This document shows, piece after piece, positions 58,369-64,000 of a stretch of DNA of 64,000 nucleotides (the first letter of the stretch is position 1; every line of letters starts with the position of its first letter). Position numbers and translations under genes: made by a program. Where the stretch lies: NCBI GenBank assembly GCA_018377235.1, contig JAGZZT010000005.1:47672-111671 (forward strand), read 5' to 3'. Below the pieces are notes generated by a model. It saw nothing but the letters and a program-made list of their open reading frames with translations, had not been told where the DNA came from and ran no database searches. Source of the stretch: Clostridium sp. GTDB taxonomy: Bacteria > Bacillota > Clostridia > Lachnospirales > Lachnospiraceae.

Positions 58369-59592
58369 ATGAAAGAAAAAGTTATTTTAGCGTATTCCGG
58401 GGGACTTGATACCACTGCCATCATCCCGTGGCTGAAAGAGCATTTTGATTACGAGGTCATCTGCTGCTGCATCGACTGCGGACAGGGCGAAGAACTGGAC
58501 GGACTGGAGGAGAGAGCTAAGCTTTCTGGCGCGTCAAAACTCTATATTGAAGATATTGTAGACGATTTCTGCGATAACTACATCGTCCCCTGCGTACAGG
58601 CTGGGGCTGTATATGAAAATAAATATCTGCTGGGCACTGCCATGGCCCGCCCAGGCATCGCTAAAAAACTGGTAGAAATCGCACGCAAAGAAGGCGCAAG
58701 CGCTATCTGCCACGGAGCCACTGGAAAAGGCAATGATCAAATCCGTTTTGAACTTGGAATCAAGGCTCTGGCTCCTGAGCTGAAAATCATTGCTCCCTGG
58801 CGTATGACCGATGTGTGGACCATGCAGTCCCGCCAGGAAGAAATCGACTACTGCAAGGCTCATGGCATTGATCTTCCATTCTCCGCTGATTCCAGCTACA
58901 GCCGCGACAGAAACCTTTGGCATATCAGCCATGAAGGACTGGAGCTGGAGGATCCAGCAGCCGAGCCTGACTATGAGCATCTGTTAGTTCTCGGCGTAAC
59001 GCCTCAAAAGGCTCCGAATGAGGCCGAAACTGTCACCATGACCTTTGAAAAAGGTATTCCCGTTTCCATCAACGGAACTCCTATGAAGGTCTCCGACATT
59101 ATCCGTACTTTGAATCAGCTGGGTGGCAAGCATGGAATCGGAATTGCTGATATTGTAGAAAACAGGGTAGTGGGAATGAAATCACGCGGCGTTTACGAAA
59201 CTCCAGGAGGAACCATACTAATGGAAGCCCATGCACAGCTGGAAGAACTGGTACTGGATCGCGCCACCATGGAAATGAAAAAAGAGATGGGAAATAAGCT
59301 GGCTCAGATTGTCTATGAGGGAAAATGGTTTACCCCTCTTCGGGAAGCTGTTCAGGCTTTTGTAGAAAAAACACAGGAATATGTGACAGGAGAAGTTTCC
59401 TTTAAACTCTATAAAGGAAATATCATCAAAGCAGGCACTGCTTCTCCTTATTCTCTGTACAGTGAGTCTCTGGCCTCCTTCACAACAGGTGAGTTATATG
59501 ACCACCATGATGCAGACGGCTTCATCACCCTGTTCGGGCTTCCATTAAAAGTCCGCGCCATGAAAATGGCAGAAGCCGAAAAAAATAAATAA
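58369..59592 (+). CDS. argG: Argininosuccinate synthase
   Basis: Joins citrulline and aspartate with ATP, the seventh step of arginine synthesis. The 407-residue protein starts MKEKVILAYSGGLDTTAIIPWL, containing the ATP-pyrophosphatase P-loop SGGLDT. SAICHGATGKGNDQIRFE and SYSRDRNLWHISHEGLELEDP are diagnostic. The ATG at 58369 follows GGAGGAGGAAAA; the frame is open to 58240 but without a ribosome site. argH, often next, is absent; a terminator follows. Confidence 0.97.
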   Translation: MKEKVILAYSGGLDTTAIIPWLKEHFDYEVICCCIDCGQGEELDGLEERAKLSGASKLYIEDIVDDFCDNYIVPCVQAGAVYENKYLLGTAMARPGIAKKLVEIARKEGASAICHGATGKGNDQIRFELGIKALAPELKIIAPWRMTDVWTMQSRQEEIDYCKAHGIDLPFSADSSYSRDRNLWHISHEGLELEDPAAEPDYEHLLVLGVTPQKAPNEAETVTMTFEKGIPVSINGTPMKVSDIIRTLNQLGGKHGIGIADIVENRVVGMKSRGVYETPGGTILMEAHAQLEELVLDRATMEMKKEMGNKLAQIVYEGKWFTPLREAVQAFVEKTQEYVTGEVSFKLYKGNIIKAGTASPYSLYSESLASFTTGELYDHHDADGFITLFGLPLKVRAMKMAEAEKNK

Positions 59593-59620
59593 CATTGGTG
59601 TACAAAGAAACACTTCTGCG

Positions 59621-59655
59621 AAAGGGGGAGAGCTTTTACTGCTCTCCCCCTCTTT
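59621..59655 (+). terminator. Terminator between argG and recJ
   Basis: AAAGGGGGAGAGC (59621-59633) pairs with GCTCTCCCCC-T-CTTT (59641-59655). Being nearly symmetric, it can serve both convergent genes. Confidence 0.78.
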
Positions 59656-59693
59656 CATGTATACATCTTTCTCTGCCACTGCTTCTGCCATTT

Positions 59694-61409
59694 CTATGCA
59701 GAAGGAAATTTATAATTTCTGATTACCACCTGGAGACTCCTGTTCCCATTGTACTCATTAATCTCTGGATAATAGATAATATCCATAGCTCTTCTGCCTG
59801 CCCTCTCCTCCTCAAAAGCAATCCCGTCTGTAAAGAGAATTCCATCCATAGGCATTCCGCTGCATCCCTCCAGAACAAACTTCACCACATTTTTGTTCTT
59901 CCCAATCACCCGGCTGCTCCTGATTCTCACCTGCTTCTGCGCAAACAGAGGTTTCTCATTTCCCTGGCCAAAAGGCTCTAAAATCTTCAGTTCCTCTACC
60001 AGACGCTCTTTTATGTAGTCAATAGGCATAGGAACGTCAATCCACAATTTAGCCTTAAAATCCTCCTCCGTCAGCCCAGATTTCTCATTGAGTGCTCCCC
60101 TGAAGGCGTCAATATTCTCCTCTCGAAGAGAAAGTCCTGCAGCCATAGGATGGCCTCCAAACCTCAGCATCAGCTCCTTAACCTCAGATAGTTTCTGAAA
60201 CATGTGGTAGGCTTCGATGGAACGGCCGGATCCCTTCACAGCCTCTTCGCTGCGCGTCAGTACAATGGCAGGCTTCTGACAGTATTCCCTGAGGCGTCCT
60301 GCAATAATTCCAGCCAGGGATTCATGACATTCTGGAAGGAAAATTACCAGCACTTTATCTTCTCTGTATTGGGTATCAGCCAGAACCTTCGCCTCTGCCG
60401 TCCAATGCTCTGTCATATCCTTTCTCATGTCATTGAGATCCTTAAGTTCCTGTGCCAAAGCCTCTGCCTCATCTTCATCCTCCGCCAGAAGCATGGAAAG
60501 AGCCAGCTTTGCCGTCTGAAGCCTTCCTCCGGCGTTCAGGCACGGTCCAATAACAAAACCAATATGATAGGCCGTTATGCTGTTCAAATCCAGGTTTGTT
60601 TTCTCCGCCAGCTTCCGAAGCCCCAGATTTTTCGTATGTCCCAGCTTTTTAAGTCCATACTTTACAATAATGCGGTTCTCATCCTGGAGTTTCATCACAT
60701 CTCCCACTGTGGCGATAGCCGCGAATTCCAGAAGTTCCAGCCACTCCTCCCTGGGGACGCCAAGCTCCTCATACAGAGCCTGAACCAGCTTATAAGCCAC
60801 AACAGCCCCGCAGATTTCCGGAAACGGATAGCTGCAGTCCTTCTGCTTCGGATCAATCACCGCGTCTGCAGGAGGCAGAATTTCCTGTTCTCCCTCCACA
60901 GGAACCTCATGATGATCTGTAACCACTACAGTCATCCCAAACTCCCTGGCCAGCTGAATCTGTGAAAACGCTGAGATACCATTATCGCAGGTTAAAATCG
61001 TATCGATTTCATCCTCCTCAGCTGCCCGGATCATGGTTTCATTGATTCCATATCCATCCTTAATTCTGTCAGGAATTGCATAGTCCACCCTTCCCCCCAG
61101 GCGCTTAAACGCCTGATAGAGAATATATGTAGAGCAGACGCCATCAATATCGTAGTCTCCTACAATCCTGATTTTCCGCCCCTCCTTCAGCTTCTGTTTT
61201 AAAATATTTACCGCCGGCCTCATATCCTTTAAAAGCCATGGAGAATACAGACCGTCCAGATTGCCGTAAAGATACCTCTCAATGTTCTCCCAGCCTTCGA
61301 TTCCCCTGTTTCTGATTACTCTGGCTGTCACCGGGTCTATTCCGAACTGCCTCGCAATCCCATCAAAATCTGCTCTCTTGGTCTGAAGCATCCAGATCTG
61401 TTCTGTCAT
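59694..61409 (-). CDS. recJ: Single-stranded-DNA-specific exonuclease RecJ
   Basis: A 5'-3' exonuclease for recombination and mismatch repair. The 571 residues carry the DHH motifs: VGDYDIDGVCSTYI, TCDNGIS, VVTDHHEVP and AVIDPKQKDC. A DHHA1 domain with FGGHPMAAGLSL and an OB-fold C-terminus (EILEPFGQGNEKPLF is shortened to LKILEPFGQGN here) follow. Length is normal for Firmicutes. AAGGAG precedes the ATG. Confidence 0.96.
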   Translation of the reverse strand: MTEQIWMLQTKRADFDGIARQFGIDPVTARVIRNRGIEGWENIERYLYGNLDGLYSPWLLKDMRPAVNILKQKLKEGRKIRIVGDYDIDGVCSTYILYQAFKRLGGRVDYAIPDRIKDGYGINETMIRAAEEDEIDTILTCDNGISAFSQIQLAREFGMTVVVTDHHEVPVEGEQEILPPADAVIDPKQKDCSYPFPEICGAVVAYKLVQALYEELGVPREEWLELLEFAAIATVGDVMKLQDENRIIVKYGLKKLGHTKNLGLRKLAEKTNLDLNSITAYHIGFVIGPCLNAGGRLQTAKLALSMLLAEDEDEAEALAQELKDLNDMRKDMTEHWTAEAKVLADTQYREDKVLVIFLPECHESLAGIIAGRLREYCQKPAIVLTRSEEAVKGSGRSIEAYHMFQKLSEVKELMLRFGGHPMAAGLSLREENIDAFRGALNEKSGLTEEDFKAKLWIDVPMPIDYIKERLVEELKILEPFGQGNEKPLFAQKQVRIRSSRVIGKNKNVVKFVLEGCSGMPMDGILFTDGIAFEEERAGRRAMDIIYYPEINEYNGNRSLQVVIRNYKFPSA

Positions 61410-61516
61410 TGTATTTCTCCTTATCTTTTCTGCATGTTCTCCCTGTATCCTGAAGCCTTCCGCTTCCTGAAACTCCCTGCTTTCCTAACCTTCTCTCCTT
61501 GAAGAACTCTTAGATT

Positions 61517-62050
61517 TTACATCCTTGTCCCATTCTCCTTCAGCCACTTCCTGCGCTCTCTGTAATCTGGCAGTACCTTCTCCACCTCTCGCCAAAAATC
61601 TGCCGAGTGATTCATTTCAATTCTGTGAGCCAGCTCATGGACAATCACATAGTCGAGAATTTCATCAGGAACCAGAGACAGCTTCCAGTTAAAGTTCAAA
61701 TTTCCGTTTCTGCTGCAGCTTCCCCACCTGGTCTTCTGGTCACGGATAGCAACTTTCCCATAAGACACTCCCATCTTTGAAGAAAAAACGGGCAGCCGCT
61801 CTTCTAAACATCTTCTTAGCCTTCGCTTCCCCTCCTGCATCTCAGCATCCGTATAAATCGGCCGCTGGAATACACGCTGGAGAACTTTCTCTCTCGTTTT
61901 CAAAATCCAATCCCCATGACTCTGGGCAAAAATAACAGCCTGGTCTACATTAACCTGCCTCGGAACACGCACTGTAATCTGTCCATCTTCTTCGATCTGG
62001 AGTGCTATTGTCCTTCTGTCAGATCTTATAATTCTACAGGGAATCTCCAA
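61517..62050 (-). CDS. YgjP/SprT-like zinc metallopeptidase
   Basis: The protein has the YgjP (DUF45, M48-like) layout: RIIRSDRRTIALQI at the start, VRVPRQ, TRWGSCSRNGNLNFNWKL, and the zinc motif HELAHRIEMNHSADFW (HExxH plus downstream His). The start is uncertain. A TTG at 62050 five bases after GGAGAAGG gives 177 residues without overlapping the barstar gene. An ATG at 62113 with GAGGA eight bases upstream gives 198 residues and a 47-base overlap. The frame is open to 62152. Substrates of this family are not established. Confidence 0.8.
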   Translation of the reverse strand: MEIPCRIIRSDRRTIALQIEEDGQITVRVPRQVNVDQAVIFAQSHGDWILKTREKVLQRVFQRPIYTDAEMQEGKRRLRRCLEERLPVFSSKMGVSYGKVAIRDQKTRWGSCSRNGNLNFNWKLSLVPDEILDYVIVHELAHRIEMNHSADFWREVEKVLPDYRERRKWLKENGTRM

Positions 62051-62066
62051 TCGTTCCTTCTCCGGA

Positions 62067-62375
62067 CTACCAGGCTGTTTTCTGAATGTATTCGTAATCT
62101 GCAAAAACCGCATACACTCTGTCCTCTTTAAACTCGATTGTCTGAGCGGCACGTTCCATCACACCTTCCATCTCTTTCACAAATCTCTCCAGAGGAGAAC
62201 CTTCCTCCGCTTTGATCAGCTCCACGCAAGTATTCTCTTCTACACCAAGAAACTCCGCATACAGTTCATCCATGCTTCCCTCAAAATCCTCTGGGAAATT
62301 TAATTCTCTTTTCAGAAAATCGTAGGCCTCCTGCTCACTTTTTATCTGCTTCATATTAATTGTTACCATTTTCAT
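62067..62375 (-). CDS. Barstar-family RNase inhibitor
   Basis: 102 residues matching barstar: YDFLKRELNFPEDFEGSMDELYAEF is the inhibitor helix and loop that plugs a barnase-type RNase active site, followed by VELIKAE and a C-terminal strand. The ATG at 62375 follows GGGAGGA. No barnase-like RNase gene is adjacent. It may protect against a secreted or foreign RNase, or have become a stand-alone inhibitor. Confidence 0.85.
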   Translation of the reverse strand: MKMVTINMKQIKSEQEAYDFLKRELNFPEDFEGSMDELYAEFLGVEENTCVELIKAEEGSPLERFVKEMEGVMERAAQTIEFKEDRVYAVFADYEYIQKTAW

Positions 62376-62473
62376 AGACGATTCCTCCCTCTGCGATACT
62401 CCTATTAAAAACAAATATTTTCTAAACTGACAGCAAAACTTAAACAAATCAGATCTTGGCTATTCTTATAAAA

Positions 62474-62504
62474 CAAAAAAGGACACCTGCAATCAGATGT
62501 CCTT
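62474..62504 (-). terminator. Terminator after tRNA-Arg
   Basis: AAGGACA (62479-62485) pairs with TGTCCTT (62498-62504), and the minus strand continues TTTTTTGTTTT. Confidence 0.8.
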
Positions 62505-62535
62505 CCCTGTATCCTGCCTGTGCAGGAACTTCTGA

Positions 62536-62609
62536 CGTGCGTGAGAAGATTCGAACTCCCGACACCTTGGTCCGTAGCCAAGTGCTCTATCCAGCTGAGC
62601 TACACGCAC
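62536..62609 (-). tRNA. tRNA-Arg (anticodon ACG)
   Basis: Read on the minus strand: acceptor GTGCGTG/CACGCAC, D-stem GCTC, anticodon stem CTTGG with loop CTACGGA, and T-loop GTTCGAATC. CCA is not encoded (TCA follows the discriminator). It is separated from the other tRNAs by about 500 bases and a terminator. The gap 62610-63076 holds an AT-rich stretch and no convincing gene. Confidence 0.95.
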
Positions 62610-63076
62610 ATTTGTTAGTGATTTGTCTCCCTAACAACGAATGTTATTTTACACCTATTTATTCAAATTGTCAACAACTATTTTAAATTTTTTTAATTTT
62701 TTTATAACACCTCTTTATACCGCAATTCAGCCATTTAAAGATTCTCTGTTTTGTTTACCTGATTCTCTTTCTCCCCATATTCGCATGTCCTGTATAGAAT
62801 CAGATGTATGTATGATTTTTCTCTCATTCTTCTGTATTTTATATACCGTGTATTCCTTATCCTGTTTATATTCCAGGCTAAAGGCAAGATATGCAAAAAT
62901 TTCATTATCTGCACCCCGCCAGGATAACAGTCTCGCTCCAGACAGCGGAATATTAAAACGGCTCCGCATACTCTCGCCAATTCCTGATTTCTAAAAAATA
63001 AAGAAGTTACCCTCAAGAGCTGCGCCCTGCCAAGTTTTTGAATCATAACACCTGCTCTGTAGTTTAAATAGAAAAA

Positions 63077-63107
63077 ACAAAAAGAGCCTTGACTTCTCAA
63101 GACTCTT
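63077..63107 (-). terminator. Terminator of the rRNA-tRNA transcript
   Basis: AAGAGCCTTGA (63082-63092) pairs with TCAAGACTCTT (63097-63107), and the minus strand continues TTTGTTTTTTC. It lies five bases after tRNA-Leu. Confidence 0.85.
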
Positions 63108-63111
63108 CCAA

Positions 63112-63197
63112 TGCCGCAGACCGGAATCGAACCGGTACGAAGTTTAACCCTCGCAGGATTTTAAGTCCTGTGCGTCTGCCAGTTCCGCCACTGCGGC
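63112..63197 (-). tRNA. tRNA-Leu (anticodon TAA)
   Basis: An 86-base class II tRNA with long variable arm. Acceptor GCCGCAG/CTGCGGC, anticodon loop CTTAAAA in the CAGGA/TCCTG stem, T-loop GTTCGATTC. Confidence 0.95.
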
Positions 63198-63226
63198 TTT
63201 CAATCTATCTGCTTTAGACAGATAAA

Positions 63227-63299
63227 TGGGGCCTATAGGGCTCGAACCTATGACCCTCTGCTTGTAAGGCAGATGCTCTCCCAGCTGAGCTAAGACCCC
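63227..63299 (-). tRNA. tRNA-Val (anticodon TAC)
   Basis: Acceptor GGGGTCT/AGGCCCC, anticodon loop CTTACAA in the TCTGC/GCAGA stem, T-loop GTTCGAGCC. CCA is not encoded. Confidence 0.95.
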
Positions 63300-63326
63300 A
63301 GATAAATATTAATGGCTTTCGCCAAA

Positions 63327-63400
63327 CGACCCGGATGGGACTCGAACCCACGACCTCCGCCGTGACAGGGCGGCGCTCTAACCAACTGAGCCACCGGGCC
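63327..63400 (-). tRNA. tRNA-Asp (anticodon GTC)
   Basis: Acceptor GGCCCGG/CCGGGTC, anticodon loop CTGTCAC in the CCGCC/GGCGG stem, discriminator G as expected for Asp. Confidence 0.95.
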
Positions 63401-63449
63401 AAAATTAAAACTTAATTTTGTATCAAATATTTTCTTTAGTCAGTGTTAG

Positions 63450-63523
63450 TGGACCTTCGGGGACTCGAACCCAGGACCGACCGGTTATGAGCCGGTTGCT
63501 CTAACCAACTGAGCTAAAGGTCC
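63450..63523 (-). tRNA. tRNA with CAT anticodon (elongator Met or lysidine-modified Ile2)
   Basis: Acceptor GGACCTT/AAGGTCC, anticodon loop CTCATAA in the ACCGG/CCGGT stem, T-loop GTTCGAGTC. It is not the initiator type. The body resembles Firmicutes Ile2 as I remember it, but Met cannot be excluded by eye. Confidence 0.9.
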
Positions 63524-63532
63524 AGATAAATA

Positions 63533-63605
63533 AGCCGATGATCGGACTCGAACCGATAACCTGCTGATTACAAATCAGCTGCTCTGCCAATTGAGCCACA
63601 TCGGC
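63533..63605 (-). tRNA. tRNA-Thr (anticodon TGT)
   Basis: Acceptor GCCGATG/CATCGGC, anticodon loop TTTGTAA in the GCTGA/TCAGC stem, T-loop GTTCGAGTC. Confidence 0.95.
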
Positions 63606-63613
63606 ATATCAAA

Positions 63614-63685
63614 TGACCCCAACGAGATTCGAACTCGTGTTACCGCCGTGAAAGGGCGATGTCTTAACCGCTTGACCATGGGGCC
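63614..63685 (-). tRNA. tRNA-Glu (anticodon TTC)
   Basis: Acceptor GGCCCCA/TGGGGTC, anticodon loop CTTTCAC before GGCGG, T-loop GTTCGAATC. Confidence 0.95.
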
Positions 63686-63779
63686 AAAATCTAACTCCAC
63701 AGTTTCTACTGTTTCGCTCCTATCATCTCGTAAATCAGCTCATGCAAAATCTACTTCGAATCATGTGTAGGTATCAAAA

Positions 63780-63852
63780 CTCCCCCTGTTGGACTCGAAC
63801 CAACGACACTGCGGTTAACAGCCGCATGCTCTACCGACTGAGCTAAGGAGGA
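63780..63852 (-). tRNA. tRNA-Asn (anticodon GTT)
   Basis: Acceptor TCCTCCT/AGGGGGA, anticodon loop CTGTTAA in the TGCGG/CCGCA stem, discriminator G. It is the tRNA nearest the rRNA gene. Confidence 0.95.
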
Positions 63853-63973
63853 TTATCTTCCCCCGGATTCCTTACTTCTCTCTCCGGTATCTGGGTACTT
63901 CTACATACCCTCAAAACCACACATTGAATCCTACTTCCTATCTCTTCCATCCTCTTCTCTCTACCCAACCTCT

Positions 63974-64000
63974 TGGTTAAGCCCTCGACCGATTAGTAAC
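63974..64000 (-). rRNA. 3' end of 23S rRNA gene (partial)
   Basis: The minus strand reads GTTACTAATCGGTCGAGGG then CTTAACC, the conserved 3' tip of Firmicutes 23S rRNA. The rest of the operon lies beyond the window. The 121 bases between it and tRNA-Asn do not contain a 5S gene. Confidence 0.85.

Noticed and set aside
62727..63100. Two overlapping short open frames between tRNA-Arg and tRNA-Leu
   Set aside because: No convincing ribosome site or family resemblance; AT-rich sequence. A gene relic cannot be fully excluded.
63214..63402. A 62-codon open frame on the minus strand
   Set aside because: It lies across tRNA-Val and tRNA-Asp; its peptide is the familiar false product of translated tRNA genes.

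Overview
The window looks like a chromosomal stretch from a gut Clostridium of the Lachnospiraceae (cluster XIVa). From memory, its glutamate dehydrogenase closely resembles the Clostridium symbiosum enzyme. Spore genes, AGGAGG-type ribosome sites, a reverse rubrerythrin and a c-di-AMP riboswitch fit the same group. Most genes lie on the minus strand, as does the rRNA operon entering at the right edge, so replication probably runs right to left here. I see no insertion sequence, prophage or CRISPR array.

Layout. 1-6 kb: the 3'-truncated gene of a large winged-helix/BTAD/AAA regulator, divergent from hutU-hutI (histidine breakdown). 6-12 kb: housekeeping genes (HAD phosphatase, xpt, a secreted trigger-factor-like lipoprotein, M18 aminopeptidase, dtd, a small alarmone synthetase, an S1 protein). 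12.4-19 kb: one 2181-residue cell-surface beta-galactosidase-family protein. 19.5-25.8 kb: a glutamate island with a 2-hydroxyacid dehydrogenase, gdhA, gltS and a GlnL/GlnK-like two-component system; gltS carries an exact TTTTGT-N4-TTTTGT repeat in its promoter region. 25.9-33.3 kb: a three-gene operon that is the best candidate for an undescribed system. It encodes a 1616-residue fusion (HD domain, helical repeats, NadD-like nucleotidyltransferase, possible acetyltransferase, phosphoribosyltransferase-like domain), a lactate-dehydrogenase-like protein with an extra N-terminal domain, and an iron-sulfur-flavoprotein-like protein.

33.4-46.3 kb: a Fur/PerR-type regulator and a reverse rubrerythrin, each with a matching operator just after its -10 box; ribosomal protein L25/Ctc; a SpoIVB protease without spo0A next to it; an unknown gene; a spoIIIA operon that stops after spoIIIAC; rsmH and a dus gene; and an osmolyte-type ABC transporter behind a c-di-AMP riboswitch. 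Two intergenic stretches, 34617-34764 and 37046-37315, are unusually rich in hairpins.

46.3-62.4 kb: DUF4272 and transglutaminase-like proteins, rlmH, an alpha/beta hydrolase paired with a condensation-like membrane acyltransferase, an acetyltransferase, an orphan OmpR-type regulator, comEA, a small DMT-type transporter, a SIMPL lipoprotein, folD, azlCD, argG with ARG-box-like sites, recJ, a YgjP-like metallopeptidase and a lone barstar. 62.5-64 kb: eight tRNA genes and then the 3' tip of a 23S rRNA gene, with no 5S gene between them.

How it fits together: hutUI feeds histidine carbon toward glutamate, gltS imports glutamate, gdhA makes 2-oxoglutarate, and the adjacent 2-hydroxyacid dehydrogenase could reduce it. 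The GlnKL-like pair probably senses and controls this. All functions are inferred from sequence motifs and memory of families; no database search was run.
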